Shown here: positions 13,201 through 25,897 of the stretch, piece by piece
How the letters are laid out: every line of letters starts with the position of its first letter
Numbering within the stretch: position 1 is the first letter of the stretch
Assembly: GCF_000004075.3 (NCBI RefSeq)
Contig: NC_026660.2
Span: 6,944,001-7,008,000 of the forward strand
Length of the DNA stretch: 64,000 nucleotides
Direction: 5' to 3'
Source: Cucumis sativus
Taxonomy: Eukaryota; Streptophyta; Magnoliopsida; Cucurbitales; Cucurbitaceae
Translations under genes and position numbers: made by a program
Notes under the pieces: generated by a model
The model's input: only the letters and a program-made list of their open reading frames with translations
Told to the model about the DNA's origin: nothing
The model's database searches: none

Positions 13201-15417
13201 AAAGAACTCTAAGAAGGTAACTAGAACTTGTTTCCTTATGCACACACATCACAAAAAGAATAGATAAAATTAGGCCAAGTGCAACACGTGATCATCATCG
13301 TGCACATTTCAGTTCTGGTAATAAATCTACTTTCATATAAGAAAACTCCCTGCATGTTTCTTTTGTGGAAAGATTAACATGTTCGGTACAAATGCACTAA
13401 AATGTGGTAAATATACACAAAATTGAAAGAAAAATGGATGGAATGAAAAATCAGAAAAAGAAAACTACCACAAAACCAAACAATGAAAGATTCCTACAAG
13501 TTCAATCAAGCCCCAAAAAGAAAACAAGTGTGATATGGAAGAAACTACTCAATGACCATAATGTTCAAGAGTATGGAAAAAAGCATTGGAAAAGAAAGAA
13601 GAAACAACCTAATGGTCAGGGGTAAGAAAGCCAACCAACCTCATCATTCCGTATCTAAAGTTAAACTAAAACTTCAAATTCAATTCAAATATGAATATGC
13701 CCACATGCTCTAAAGAATATAGTCAGACCTCCATCCCTAGAAAGAATAGCACATTAGGGTACCGTACCCTATACACAGTTTTGTGAGACACTGAGACCCT
13801 CTTGTTACTTCACAAACAACTCATAAAAGAATATGCAGCAGCACAAAGAATAAGCACATTAAAAAACGTCATTTGAATTCTTAAGAACGGATGACAAATA
13901 TGAGCATATGTTTGAATTTTTTTTCTAAAACAAGGATGCCCAAAAAACGGATTCCTTTTCGTTCCTTTCAACAGCACACATTGCTACACAGTTCCTTCCA
14001 GTGTCCATCTAAGGGGTATGAGCTTTGAAAAGGTAAACAGCAGAATAAACCACTACCTCTCAAGCCTCCAAACACTTCAAATCAACATAATAGTTAAAAT
14101 AAGGCTCCTTTCCATTCAGCAAAACGGAAGTTAACAATCACCAATTCATAAGGTTACCTGTGCAGGGGTTAGGTCAAATGATGGGCGTGCATCACTTTCT
14201 CTTCTCTGTGCACAAACACAAGAAAGACCCCGGCCAAGCCATGCAGCTGATCCTGCCACAACCTCAGCTGAAATAACACAAAAGCACATTAGCAATGAAA
14301 ACTGAAGTTTCAGTCAATCAATTTCGATGTCCCCTAATCCTGTAGACAGCTATTTAAATGTATATGGTAAGAATACACACGCAAGAGTTCATGTATATGC
14401 TATTAAACTTAATTTCGTAGCAAGTTGCTATCCAACTTATTCATGGTTTCCTGAGTTTGAATATATCGTAAAAATATTTAGAAGTCCCATGGAAAGTCAT
14501 AATTCATGAGAGGGCATCCAGTACAAGTTTCTAGCAACTGCCTACAGGGGTCCTAAAAAATCACAGAGATTATAGATAACGGTAAGGAAATATCACTAGT
14601 ACAGCAAAGCAAAATTGCAAATAGAAACAAAAGAAAGTGGAGAATATTGTTCTATTAACACTAGATGAAGCGGAATCATGGAAGAAGCTGTAACATGAAA
14701 GAACACGAGTTTGTGAAACAATTTACAGATAAATAACATGACACACATTAAATGCATTACAAAGGAGATTCGATCCTCACACTTCATATCTCTTACTCAT
14801 GATTTTAACATTATAATTACTTCACTTGGGAATAACCTCTCTTTAGATCACTGATCAATCAAGTAAAAAAACGGGGGTAAATATTGAGTAAAAATGGGAA
14901 GAGGTCTTAACTCACTCGAAACCAGTAATTGTAATTGCAGGATACTTCTCCCACCAGCAATTTTTTTTTCAAAAAAGGGGTAATAATTAATGGCACAGTA
15001 AAAAAAAATTAGAATGAATAGTATATTTGCTAAATTGCAAACTAATAATTAGAACATGCAGTAGAGATAACGCTATCCACGAAGAAAAAATACACACACC
15101 ACAAAAGGTGTTTGAGTTATGTCAAGCAACTAAGGCAAGCTTGAGTCCTGCCATCACGTTCATCCGACAATCAACCGTACATAAGGAGAGAATAATAATA
15201 TAATCAGAATCAAACGTGGTTAATTAATGAGTTTCATGATTTCTGCCGGAAAGATCTATAACTTCCACAAGTTTCAGTGGACAACGTACAATTTAATAAA
15301 TTTTAAAAAATATATATAGAAAGAAAATAAAATCCGTAACCAACTTAAAAATCAGAATCACAAACGTCCGGTACTTGATCACAAATTCAACATGGATGAA
15401 GGAAGAGTTGAGATAGA

Positions 15418-15453
<36 letters not shown>

Positions 15454-15722
15454 GAAATAGAAATAGAAAATCCCACTGAGTAGACCCACCAAAACAGATT
15501 TGAATCTCAGCAAGCATGAAGGCAGTGAGAGCCTCAGCATAAGCAGAGCTTAGCGCACATTACTCAACAGATCTAAATTTCTAAACCAAAAAGTAAATCA
15601 TAAATCAAGAATTAAGATGAAGAAACGGAAACAAAAGAGCGAGAGAAAGAGAGAGATAGAGAAAACTTTTCAGCGAAAGAAAAGCAAGGACGAAAACTCT
15701 AATTTTAATCTAAAGTAAAAGT

Positions 15723-15753
<31 letters not shown>

Positions 15754-15868
15754 CGGATGGAAATTAAAGATAATACTCACCTGAAGTTGAATGGCAAGTA
15801 TTTCCTCGCTCCAGACCTTGAGAAATCCTCCTCACAGCAACAAACGATCCACCACCTCTATCATCCAT
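10213..15868 (-). CDS. ELMO/CED-12 domain-containing protein
   Basis: Nine coding exons (15868-15781, 14267-14158, 12286-12218, 12081-11966, 11860-11806, 11632-11512, 11071-11024, 10802-10708, 10314-10213) join to 267 residues, the size of Arabidopsis ELMO proteins such as At3g60260. The N-terminus starts MDDRGGGSFVAVRRISQGLE, the expected start of the family. The ELMO domain covers roughly residues 95-245 and shows KDPSTDFRGGGFISLENLLF, then LWEYPFAVAGVNITFMLIQM, then FDLLYCITFKLMDHEWLAMH. In animals ELMO works with DOCK proteins in Rac activation and ELMOD proteins act as Arf-family GAPs; the plant biochemical role is less clear. All splice sites are GT-AG and the phases agree across each junction. 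Intron 1 (about 1.5 kb) carries a poly-A tract at 15421-15451, and a (GA)n tract lies at about 15725-15753, just beyond the exon 1 donor. The sequence upstream to about 16450 is leader-like, so a non-coding 5' exon is possible. Confidence 0.95.
15421..15451. repeat. Poly-A tract in ELMO intron 1
   Basis: An uninterrupted run of about 31 A on the plus strand (poly-T in the transcript sense), followed by three AGAAAT units. Confidence 0.9.
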
Positions 15869-16500
15869 CTCCCTTCACCTCTCCTCTCCTCACCGTTCTC
15901 TACGTTAATCCGCCATATCCCTCACCAGCAACGCTACACAGCAAGTTCCCCCTCCTTAACCTGAAAATTATCCACCACAATCCAGAAACACAAAAAGCGA
16001 TAAGAATTGCAGCATTAGACAAAGCTAAATCCAAAATCAGTAAACACATAAAAGCAGAGATGAAATGTAGAACAAAAAAAACAACAAAAAGGAATCCGAA
16101 AACAGTAAATCAACAGAACTCAATTAAGGCAATCAGAAACAACAAACGATAGAATCAAAGCAAGTAAAACGGCGGCGAGAATGGAAGAAAGATGATATTA
16201 TCAAAGTGAGGAAAGAAAAACGACAAAAAAATAAAAAGAGAGAGAGAGAGATGAATCAAGAAGAATGAAAGTAGAAGGAATTGATTGGGACCTGGAAAAG
16301 CAGCTAGGGTTGGAGCAAGATCTGAGAGTGAGAGTCCATGGAAGTTGTTGGTTATTTGAGAATGTGTATGGATTTGCAATTGTAATGTATTATCTTCTTC
16401 TCCTTCTCCTTCTCCTTCTCCTTTTGGAAAAAGCGTTTTTGTTTTGGTGGAACTGAAAGACTAAGAAGCGTTTTTCTTTTGGTTTTTTGGTTTTTGGTTT
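15869..16500 (-). promoter_or_regulatory. 5' leader and promoter side of the ELMO gene
   Basis: This stretch directly upstream of the ELMO start codon is rich in CT/CTT on the transcript strand, including a GAAGGA-type repeat at about 16393-16425, and contains an ACCCTAGC motif near 16303-16310, typical of plant leaders. The 142-codon plus-strand frame at 15724-16152 overlaps exon 1 in antisense and has repetitive composition, so it is not a gene. No exact promoter element can be fixed. Confidence 0.45.
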
Positions 16501-17389
16501 TTGGGTTTTGGGGAAGAATATTATTTTAAAATGGGAAGGAAACTCTCCAAGATTATAGAAATGTAAAGGCAATTTCCCTTTTTGCTTCCTTTAATTAAAA
16601 TTTTAAAAGTTACTTTTTAATTAACCTATTTATTAATTAGATTATTAAATATACTTTTTAAGTTTTTTTAGATATAAGTGTTGATTAACGGTTAAATTAA
16701 AAAATAAATTTCCCTACTAAAAAAGTTTTAATGCCTAATTAATTAAGATTTTATTGCACATAATAAGTAGCGTTAAAAGAAATTTAATATTTAATAAAAG
16801 AAATATGTTTAAGTTTATAGTTATAAAATCCAAAATTTTGCTATAATTAATAAATATTTTAATTTATTTTATTATTTTAAAAAATGTCTTTTGAAAGTAA
16901 TTAAATTACATAATTTATTATTAAGTTTAAACCATCGATCTTGAAATAAGAGATTATCGTATGCTTTTAGTTAGAATTTTTAACTTTGTTTATTCCATTT
17001 GCTTACTAGGTATCTATATTTCAATATTTGAGATATACATAACATTTTGAGCTATGAATTTAACATGCAATATCTTCCAACTACGACAATCACAAATTTA
17101 AAAACTTATTATAAATTTTATGTCAAATAAATTTAAAAATAAAAAAGAACAATTTTTAAAATGTAGGTCGTATTAACATATATTTTCTAATGGGATTGGT
17201 AACGAATTCTTAGGGTTGGTTTGAGGTTCTTTAATTTTGAATGGGTTTAATATGCTATATAATACCTCACTGCAAAGTCCAGGAAGACCACCTTTGACGA
17301 CCGTCGACCATCATTTATGGGTACAACTGGATTATATATACACTTTTGTTCATGTACACATGCAAAATTCAAATTCACCCATAGGTCTA

Positions 17390-17500
17390 TGTTAACTAAT
17401 ATGTAAGTTGTTTTATAACAATTGGAGGGAAAAGGGATCAAACCTCCTACCTCTTACATGAAAGGTCATATCAATTACCACTAAGCTTATGCTCATTTTG
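17390..17500 (-). mobile_element. tRNA-derived SINE (pol III A and B boxes)
   Basis: On the minus strand an A-box match (AAGCTTAGTGG, 17488-17478) is followed 33 bp downstream by a B box (GGTTTGATCCC, 17444-17434), the spacing of a tRNA gene. The remainder does not fold into an obvious tRNA: no clear acceptor pairing is seen. A tRNA-derived SINE head therefore fits better than a functional tRNA. The 3' limit is uncertain and could extend to about 17270. Confidence 0.6.
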
Positions 17501-20500
17501 ACACACTAAGATATGTATGTAATATATTTAAACAACAACGGGGACTTAGTCTCTTTTTTGTGCTCTCTTTTCCTTCTCACCCTCTTTGAAAAAGAAATAT
17601 TTGAACTACATGATTTTCATTTTTCACACTAACATTAGTTAGAATAACATTTCTTGATCTACGTGGTATTCTAGGAGATTATGTTTCTATCTCTTACCAT
17701 TTCTTTAGAAACTTAATTAAGTTTGTTGTTGAGTAGAAAATAATTATTACAAAGACAGATAATCAATCCATCTAATGTTTAAGTAAGAAATTATCTTTTA
17801 ATTAATTTAAGAATTATCATTTACTTAATTGGAATAAAAAAAAGTCCCAAATATTAAATAACAAGTCACATTAAGGATAATATTAAATTAAAAATAAATA
17901 TGACACTACATTCATGGTGAGAAGAAACTATTTCTTCAATTTGTAGTGTGATCTCAATTATCATTATATTTATAAAGTGTTCATTTACCTAATGTTCGGG
18001 TTTGAAACACCACCCATTAACTTTTTATACATCTTATGATTAGTTGCTACTGACCATTGTATTTGTGAGTGAAGCATTAAACATTATGATCATCCATTTG
18101 ATTTTTTCCTCAACTTTTTAAGATATGATCATGGAAGAATTTTATATTAAAAACGTAGTGTGAGATCAAACTTAAACATGTGATATACTTTGAGTCATAA
18201 ATGAGTAATGATAGTTGAATAGTCGAAATTCTTAGCTAGATTGAAAATGACATTATTCTTTGTACCATTTCACTTGTCAAGTAATATAGTTAGCTATGAA
18301 TAATGTTATGAACAATATTTGTGGTTTAAAACAAACAAACAAATTTAATTATGTTGAACTATTAGTCTTATTTGAAAATAGTTGTTTTCATTAATTGCTA
18401 GGAAAACGGTAGGAGTAAGTTTGAAGTTTGGAGTGCAAGGAAACATTAGAATTCAGTATGTTGTACTTGAATTTCTTTAGATTCACATCTTATATGATGT
18501 GTGTATTTTGTTTATTCGTGTACTGTCTCTACGTCAAATCTATTTAAATAATTTGAACAATTTGTTATAGTTTGTAAAAGTTGTTGCAATCAATAGATGG
18601 TTTTAAATTAGGACTTATAAGATAAGATTGAGGTACTTAATGAGTGTTTACCAAAGTAGTGTCTAATCAAAATTGGATTATTGAATGCTAAAATGTCAAA
18701 CGAAAACTAATTAAATTAGCAAAGTTAAAAATGAAAGGTGAAGAAATAACATTAAATGAAGAAGAAAAGATTAGGTGTACTAAAACAAATTAAAATTAAA
18801 AAAATTAGGTGGCCAATTCAACTTCTCAATGAATGCACCATACAAAAAAAAAGTTTAGATTTGGGATGGTAGGATGATATCTTGAATTACATCTAGGTTG
18901 TTTTAGACTTTTAAATCATTAGTTGATTCAAAAGTTTAGGTTAACGTGTAAAAATAAATTTTATATAATATCTAACGTTGGTCTTAATTTACGTCTAATT
19001 GTAATAGATTCCAATTCAAAATGATTGTTTGAAATGTTTGTGATAAAAAATGATAAGTAATATTGCAACTCGTTGTATAATTTAATTTTAATAATATATA
19101 TAACTTCGAAACAAATAAATTGTAAAAATAGGAAGTTTTAAAGAATTTGAAAAAAAACAAACACAATACTAAAAATACAAAACTAAAAAATAAATGTTTT
19201 TCTCGAATGGATCTAAGTAATCTTGAAAATTAAAATTAATAATACATGTTACCAAATCAAATTTTGTAGAAACTTAAACCACATATTTCTAGCTATGCAC
19301 GTGAATATGTCAACTAGGTTGATACAGTCAGATCAACTTCATCATCACATACCTTAGGTTTTAGCTAACATATGGTGTATGCCAGTTGAGTCATATTTGT
19401 TTCCACTATATGCAACAAAATTAATTTCTTTTAGTGAGAGATGTTTTTCTTTATATACTTTTTTTAGCCAACAGTTATATGAACATAGATGTGTATCAAA
19501 AGCATAATCGATATAAAATTTCCGTTTATTATACGGCTAAGAATAAAAATGTTTTAGAATTTTTTTCACTTTGACATATTTTTAACTACTAGAGTTAATG
19601 TATATAGCTGAATTGACAACCCGATAATTTAATAGGTGATTTAATTACGAGTAATTTTGTGAAAATATGTCCCTAAGGCTATGTCTATAGTATATAATAA
19701 TAATGCAAGGCATGCTATAAAAAGAAACTTTACAAATATTTATTTATTTACGTTTATAGTGTCATTATTTGTTCTCATATTTTGTCTTTACTTTTTAAAA
19801 TGGGAAGTGCATCTTTATTTTGAGACCAACTTATTGTTTTTCAATAAATTACTTAATTTTTTTCCATAGTTAATATATTTTAGAATCATTAATTATTAAT
19901 GTGGTTAAATTTAAATTAGGGAAAAGAAGTAGTTAGTATGAAAATAATTAAATCATCAAAGATGCTAAATTTAGGTCTAAAGTTGGTACCTATTATTTAT
20001 GCTCGACTTAATCAACTATTTTTTCATCTGACTCAACCTAACTCTGAGCCTCTAATCTAGATGATAAAGTCATACTTTCTATATAAATGCATTATGATGA
20101 TTCCAATAAGAGTACGCCAATTCTCGACCTCATATTCTAACATTCTACACTATTATTTTCTAAAATCATGAGAATGTGTGACAACCATCATTCTGACCTG
20201 ACCTTTTTTTTATTCTTTAAATTTCTACAAATTAGATCGTTTGTTTCGTTCTCTATACAAAATTATTGCTATCCTTAAATAAAAGATTTTTTTCTTGAAT
20301 TTTGGTATCAACTGTCTATAATTTCTTTTCTAAAGAGTATAATCTAACTATAAATATAATTTACTCCAACTTTAGTTTTTAATCAAATGTCAAAATTATA
20401 TATTTATTTTTCATTTTAAAATTTTAAAATATATAATTATATATATAGAAGCTTTATAGATTACCACTAATAAGATTTTTAACAATTATATATTTGAAAG

Positions 20501-21930
20501 TATATACTATACATAGGGGTACATGTGTATATACTTAAAAAAAATTACTAAATAAAAAACAGTATTAAATATGATTTAAAATACATATAATTATAAAAAG
20601 AAAGAGATTAGTTATTCCTCCATCCATTAAATATACGACGATCTAATACAGTGATGGACTGCAATAGATACATACAATATTCTATCTAAATATATTATGA
20701 TTTATCACAATATTTGGTTATATATGTAAATATATTTTAATAAGTTTTATCATTTAAAATAATTTTTAAGACAAATATTTTATGAAGAAAAAAATCAAAA
20801 TATTTTTACCATGTCAGCTCTACGTTCTCAAGTACTAAAACATATTTGTCAACCGCAATATATTAGTGAAAACTCGTGTGATAATAATAAATTAAACTAA
20901 GATTTATAATAAAGAGTTGAGTTAAGTAAGAGTATAATACATTAGAGAGAATAATTGAAGGGAGAAATATAATGTGAAGACCAAAGTCATAGTAGCACAT
21001 GGGATGTTGGTAAACAATAAGTTAAGAAAAATGGATGGATTATATTTGATAGTTTTTCTCTTCTATTTATGTAAAATATTATAAATTAAAAAAGAAAATA
21101 GATGAGAGGAGAGAGACCTAACAAATAATAATAATAACAATAATATTTATTTTAAATAACAAAACTTCTTTAAAATATTTATAAATATAAAAAAGTATCA
21201 TAATCTATTTTTTATTGATCACAAAAATAGACTATTATGTGTATCTATCGTGATTATCTCTTATTTTATCACCATTTATCATAGACACCAACTAATTTAG
21301 GTTAGACATAGAGATTCGAACGTTCACTTAACAACTAACTCTTTATATATATATAAGTGAAATAATAACAATAATATTAGCAGTAAAATTATCATCTAAC
21401 ATCTTCCAAGTCCATGACCAAATCCTTGAATTATAAAGTTTTTGTCCATAAAAATAATGTATTTGCTATTAATTACAAATAAACAGTGATATTTTGATAT
21501 ATTTAAAAATAACGCTTATGATAACATATCATTTTGTATGGTTTGGTCCTTTTGAGCAAATAAAAGGTCCTTTCTCTCTTGAAAAAATGAATGGTCACAC
21601 TCCACACACACCCACTTAGACATTCCCAATAAAGTTGTTTTCTTGTTCTTTGCTTGCCTTCCTATATATATATATAGATTGGTAAGTGCCTTATAATATA
21701 TACTTTAGTTATAAAGTTACACACTTGCATGTGCTTCTGCCCTCACCCATAATTTTCCCTCTTACAAAGTTATATTATATGGTCCCTATTCTCAATTACA
21801 CAATTTTATTTTGTCACAAAGTGATGTAAATTTGAATGAGTGGCTTTCATTTCTTTTCACTTTTCAACATGCATCATCAATTAACTTTAACTTAAATATA
21901 TGGTTAGTTTATAGTACCTAGCTCATTTTT

Positions 21931-21933
<3 letters not shown>

Positions 21934-21979
<46 letters not shown>
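21934..21979. repeat. (AT)23 microsatellite
   Basis: A perfect dinucleotide AT tract of 46 bp. Confidence 0.95.
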
Positions 21980-21982
<3 letters not shown>

Positions 21983-24900
21983 AATTCATTTTCTTTTTTA
22001 TAATAGGTAAATTTGATACTTATTTATTTTACATGTGAGGTTTATAATTTGAGAAGGAAAATTTGATTATCTAATATATATATATATATATTTGTTATTT
22101 ATTTTTAAAATTTTCTTTAAATGAAAATATTTATAAAATCAATCTAAATAAACTCTTTACCCTTAAAGGCGTCTCGATTATTGAATTCCGTAAATTTCTA
22201 CTTTTATATTTTTCTACGTTCTTTTTTATCCTGATTTCATAATACATAAGGACCGAATTTACAATCTAACCCTAGAACGAGAGCTTGTTAAAAGTTAAAT
22301 AAAAATAACACTTAAAAATAGTTATGTTATTTTTATTTTCCTTTGGTCGGTGGGTCAACAACGTCTCAACTAATATGAAGTAATAAAAATATGTATTGTC
22401 ATGGGAATGATGGTTTTTAGTACAATAAATATTAAAAGTGCTTTTTCTTTCTTTATTTATTTTTGCCTTCTTAAGGATTTTCTTGAAAAGCAATCAATAT
22501 ATATGATGATGAGATATTTAAAGTGCTTATATTCAATTATTAATCCGACAATGGTCTTGATTAACCAAAATCTAAATAATTATTTAATAAGTAATTAGTC
22601 CAATGGTTTGACACTAAACTTATTATAAGATCAAATCAATATATTTTATAAGAACAAAAAAATATGTATATATATATATATAAAATAATGATCCAATTCC
22701 TAAAAGCTAAGCAATGCAAAGTTTACGAGATCCAATGATCATTAATATTTGTTATTGGAATCTTTTCTTGGTCTTTTTATTGTATTAAAGGATGGTGTCC
22801 CTTTTTAAATTATGGGTTAAATTTAATTCATTGATATAATATTTTAGTACATTTGCAAACCGAAAAAATCAAATATTTATTTAAATTTTTTAAAAAGAAA
22901 GTTATGTTAATCACTGGTGAGGTGAGTTGGTTTTGGTAACAATATAACTCAAAATCTTTTTAGTTTATTATTTTTTAACATTTCTTTAAATTTATTTTTA
23001 ACTAAATAGAATTTTCAAAGCTATATTTATTAAATTGACATCATCCTTAACACATCTTTATTAAAATATAGAATATTATAAAGTTTTTTAAGAAAATGCT
23101 TTGTATGTAACAAAGAAATATGTAATTAAAATTAAAACTTAGATATCACAACATATATTAATGGGTGTGAGATGAAGAATATGATTTCCATTCTTATATT
23201 CTTTTGCCTACTTGAGATTTTCCACTCGCTTGTTGGAGCAAAATCGTGCCGATTAAATAAACATTTCTATTTTTAAACAAAATCTATCTATAACACGTAA
23301 CAAGATATATTAGATATAGTTATCTAACAAAAGTTTTTCTTATTTAAATATTAAAATTAGATCTCGAGAGAACTTTTTTTTAACATACAAATATATATAT
23401 ATATATATTTACACCACACATATAAATCCAACCATATGAAATGGCTTCTATTAAAGATTAAGATTTAAACTACAACATTTTGTGTGAAAATATTATAAAT
23501 GTTTGTGAGAATTTTTTGAGAAGTACAAATGTTATATTTATAAATGTTTCCAATGTGATGGAAAGTTGAACTTTACAAAACACAACCATCAATCGATCTT
23601 ATCAAACTTGGATATATTATTCTAAACATTTTTGTTTGCAAAATACATACATATATATATCTTTTTCGTATCTATCACCATAACATCTACTTACATATAT
23701 TGTTAGAGAAATGACCATGTAGAACTATACAAATTACCTACATTGATTTTGAAAAATGTTTAAACAATTTTAGACTCATTTTCCCATTTGAAATTCTAAA
23801 AAGAAAAATATATGCTTTAACAAAAGATTCAAACATGTTTTTAAAGGTTCAAGAATAGATTTATTTAATTTTTAATAATTCATCCTTAAAAGTAGATTTG
23901 GAATTAGGAGCATAAAGGCATAGAGACTTGACAATTATATTATATGTGGGCTCAATGATTCAATAGGGCTTAGTACGATCATGTATAGCAATAGTATACC
24001 AACTTTTTCAATGCCACATGGTGGCCATGTGACTACTAATATTGTAAGTATTACGTTACTCTCATCAACCAAATAATCTAATTCGTATTTTTATTTTACA
24101 TTAATCAAGCTAAAATTTCTCTTTTAAAGCGAATATAACTCAACTCACGTAAAAATATGTCAACAATCAAAAGATATGTAGTTTAAATTCTATAGCTTTC
24201 ATATATTGTGCTCTAAAATACTTAACCAATCTCATTCTACAACTAAACTTTAGGCAAATATCAATTTATATCCTAAATTTTTTTAATGATTGTGATATAC
24301 GTTGTGAAACCTCAAACGGGATGGATATATCTAACCTCATAAACTTGAAAATCAGTTTGAATTAACCTAATTTATTGTAAGAGATAGATGTAATCTAATT
24401 TCAGCTAAAGGGTTATGACTTCCTAATTACATGAATGTTGCCATAATACACCACACTAAATGATCTAAAGTCTAACATAAATACACAATGGAAGGTTTAA
24501 AATTGAAATTACCCTAAAAATCTCAATCATAAATTCGAGATTGAGTAATATTTGTGAGGATCAGCTTGTTTATGATGTTTGTAAATTTTCATATGAACAA
24601 GTGAAGCTCCGCTTGAAGTAGTTTGCAACGTAGTTTCATAAATAGATGATTCATGTGCATTGACTAATTCTCATATCTATTCGTTCACTTCAACCAAAAT
24701 CTGTCTGATTTACTTAACTAAGTTAAAGACATTATTTTACGAATTTGAATATTGTGTTTAAAAGGATGTCTTGAATTCATTATGTGACGTTAGGAACAAC
24801 CTAGTGCATGTATCATTTATGTTTTTGTCTAAAGGACTTAGAGAAGTACAATACATAAACTCCCTAACCTAGTTGGTGTCATATTGTATTTTGAAACAAT

Positions 24901-25897
24901 ATTAATTCTCTCTAATAATATTTGTTCTTTCTGTGGACGTAACTAACACATTGTTAGTGAATTATGTATCGATCTTTACCTTCTTTGGATTGCTTAATTG
25001 TTTGTTTTCGGAACATGTAATGTATGCTTTGAATTATGGAGAGATGAATGGAAAATGGAGAGTGGGTGTTTGATTAGCAAAGCACAACAAAGAATGTGGG
25101 GGCAAAGGTGTTGGGTGAGTGCATGGTGTAGAAGAAAAGAAAAAGGAAAGGTATTTGGCTTTTCAATTAAAGTGGATGAGAGACCCATAATTTCATTTCT
25201 ACCAAACACTCTTTTCCAATTCCAACCTCATTCATTCTCAAAATGCCATTCGATGATCCCATTACTTTCTCCCTTTTCACCTTTTAACTTTGTGCTTCTT
25301 AATGCTATTTCCACCTGTCACACCACTCTTATATGTTCATTGCTTTTGAAAGGTTAAAAAGTAAATTAAAATGGTTTTGGTACCTCATATTGATTGATGG
25401 GTTCTATACTCCTTTAGTATGATTAATGGTGAGTTAAGATGTGTCCATTGTCATATGATCAATCACTTCATTAAAATTATATTTTGATTTGTGTTTAAAA
25501 GTGTCATGGAAGAGGTACTTAAAGTCTTTAAAAGTTTGTTCAATATTTTGATTATGTGACAAATGGAAATATATGTCAAATTTATTTAATACACAAATTA
25601 CATTTGTTGAGTAATCACACTTATTTGTTTCACTTTTTCAGAGAAAAAAAGGTGTAAGCCATACTCTATCCCCAAACCATAGAATTAGACACTACAGGGA
25701 AAGAATGTAGTCAAGGAGCTTTGCTATTTCTTTAACTAATTCAAAAGTATATGTATACACATTGCTTTCTGCTAATTATATATCTTTTGTTACAAAGTTA
25801 ACAAAATGGCATGAACATACATTCGATATCAATATCATCTAAAGACATATACAGTTTCAGAGGGGAATTGAATATCAAAACCTTGAAAATTTTGTAT

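Larger units (their letters stand above)
16500..25700. other. Nine-kilobase AT-rich spacer without supportable genes
   Basis: Open frames in this interval are short and of Phe/Asn/Lys/Tyr-rich low-complexity composition, and none shows a recognisable domain. Identified items are a tRNA-derived SINE (about 17390-17500), an (AT)n tract (21934-21979) and fragments resembling a dispersed family with TGATAGACT-like motifs (about 20640-20720 and 21225-21290). A somewhat less AT-rich patch at 24998-25357 carries overlapping frames on both strands (119 and 71 codons) that I do not recognise and would not call. Confidence 0.65.

Noticed and set aside
15724..16152. 142-codon plus-strand open frame starting in a GA repeat
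   Set aside because: It overlaps ELMO exon 1 in antisense, begins with Arg-Glu repeats from (GA)n and is otherwise Lys/Asn/Thr-rich with no family resemblance.
17434..17488. Possible functional tRNA gene
   Set aside because: A and B boxes are present, but I cannot pair an acceptor stem or place a convincing anticodon loop; a SINE head explains it better.
24998..25357. 119-codon plus-strand frame in the 9-kb spacer
   Set aside because: It overlaps a 71-codon frame on the other strand; neither has a domain, splice context or known homologue. Left unannotated.
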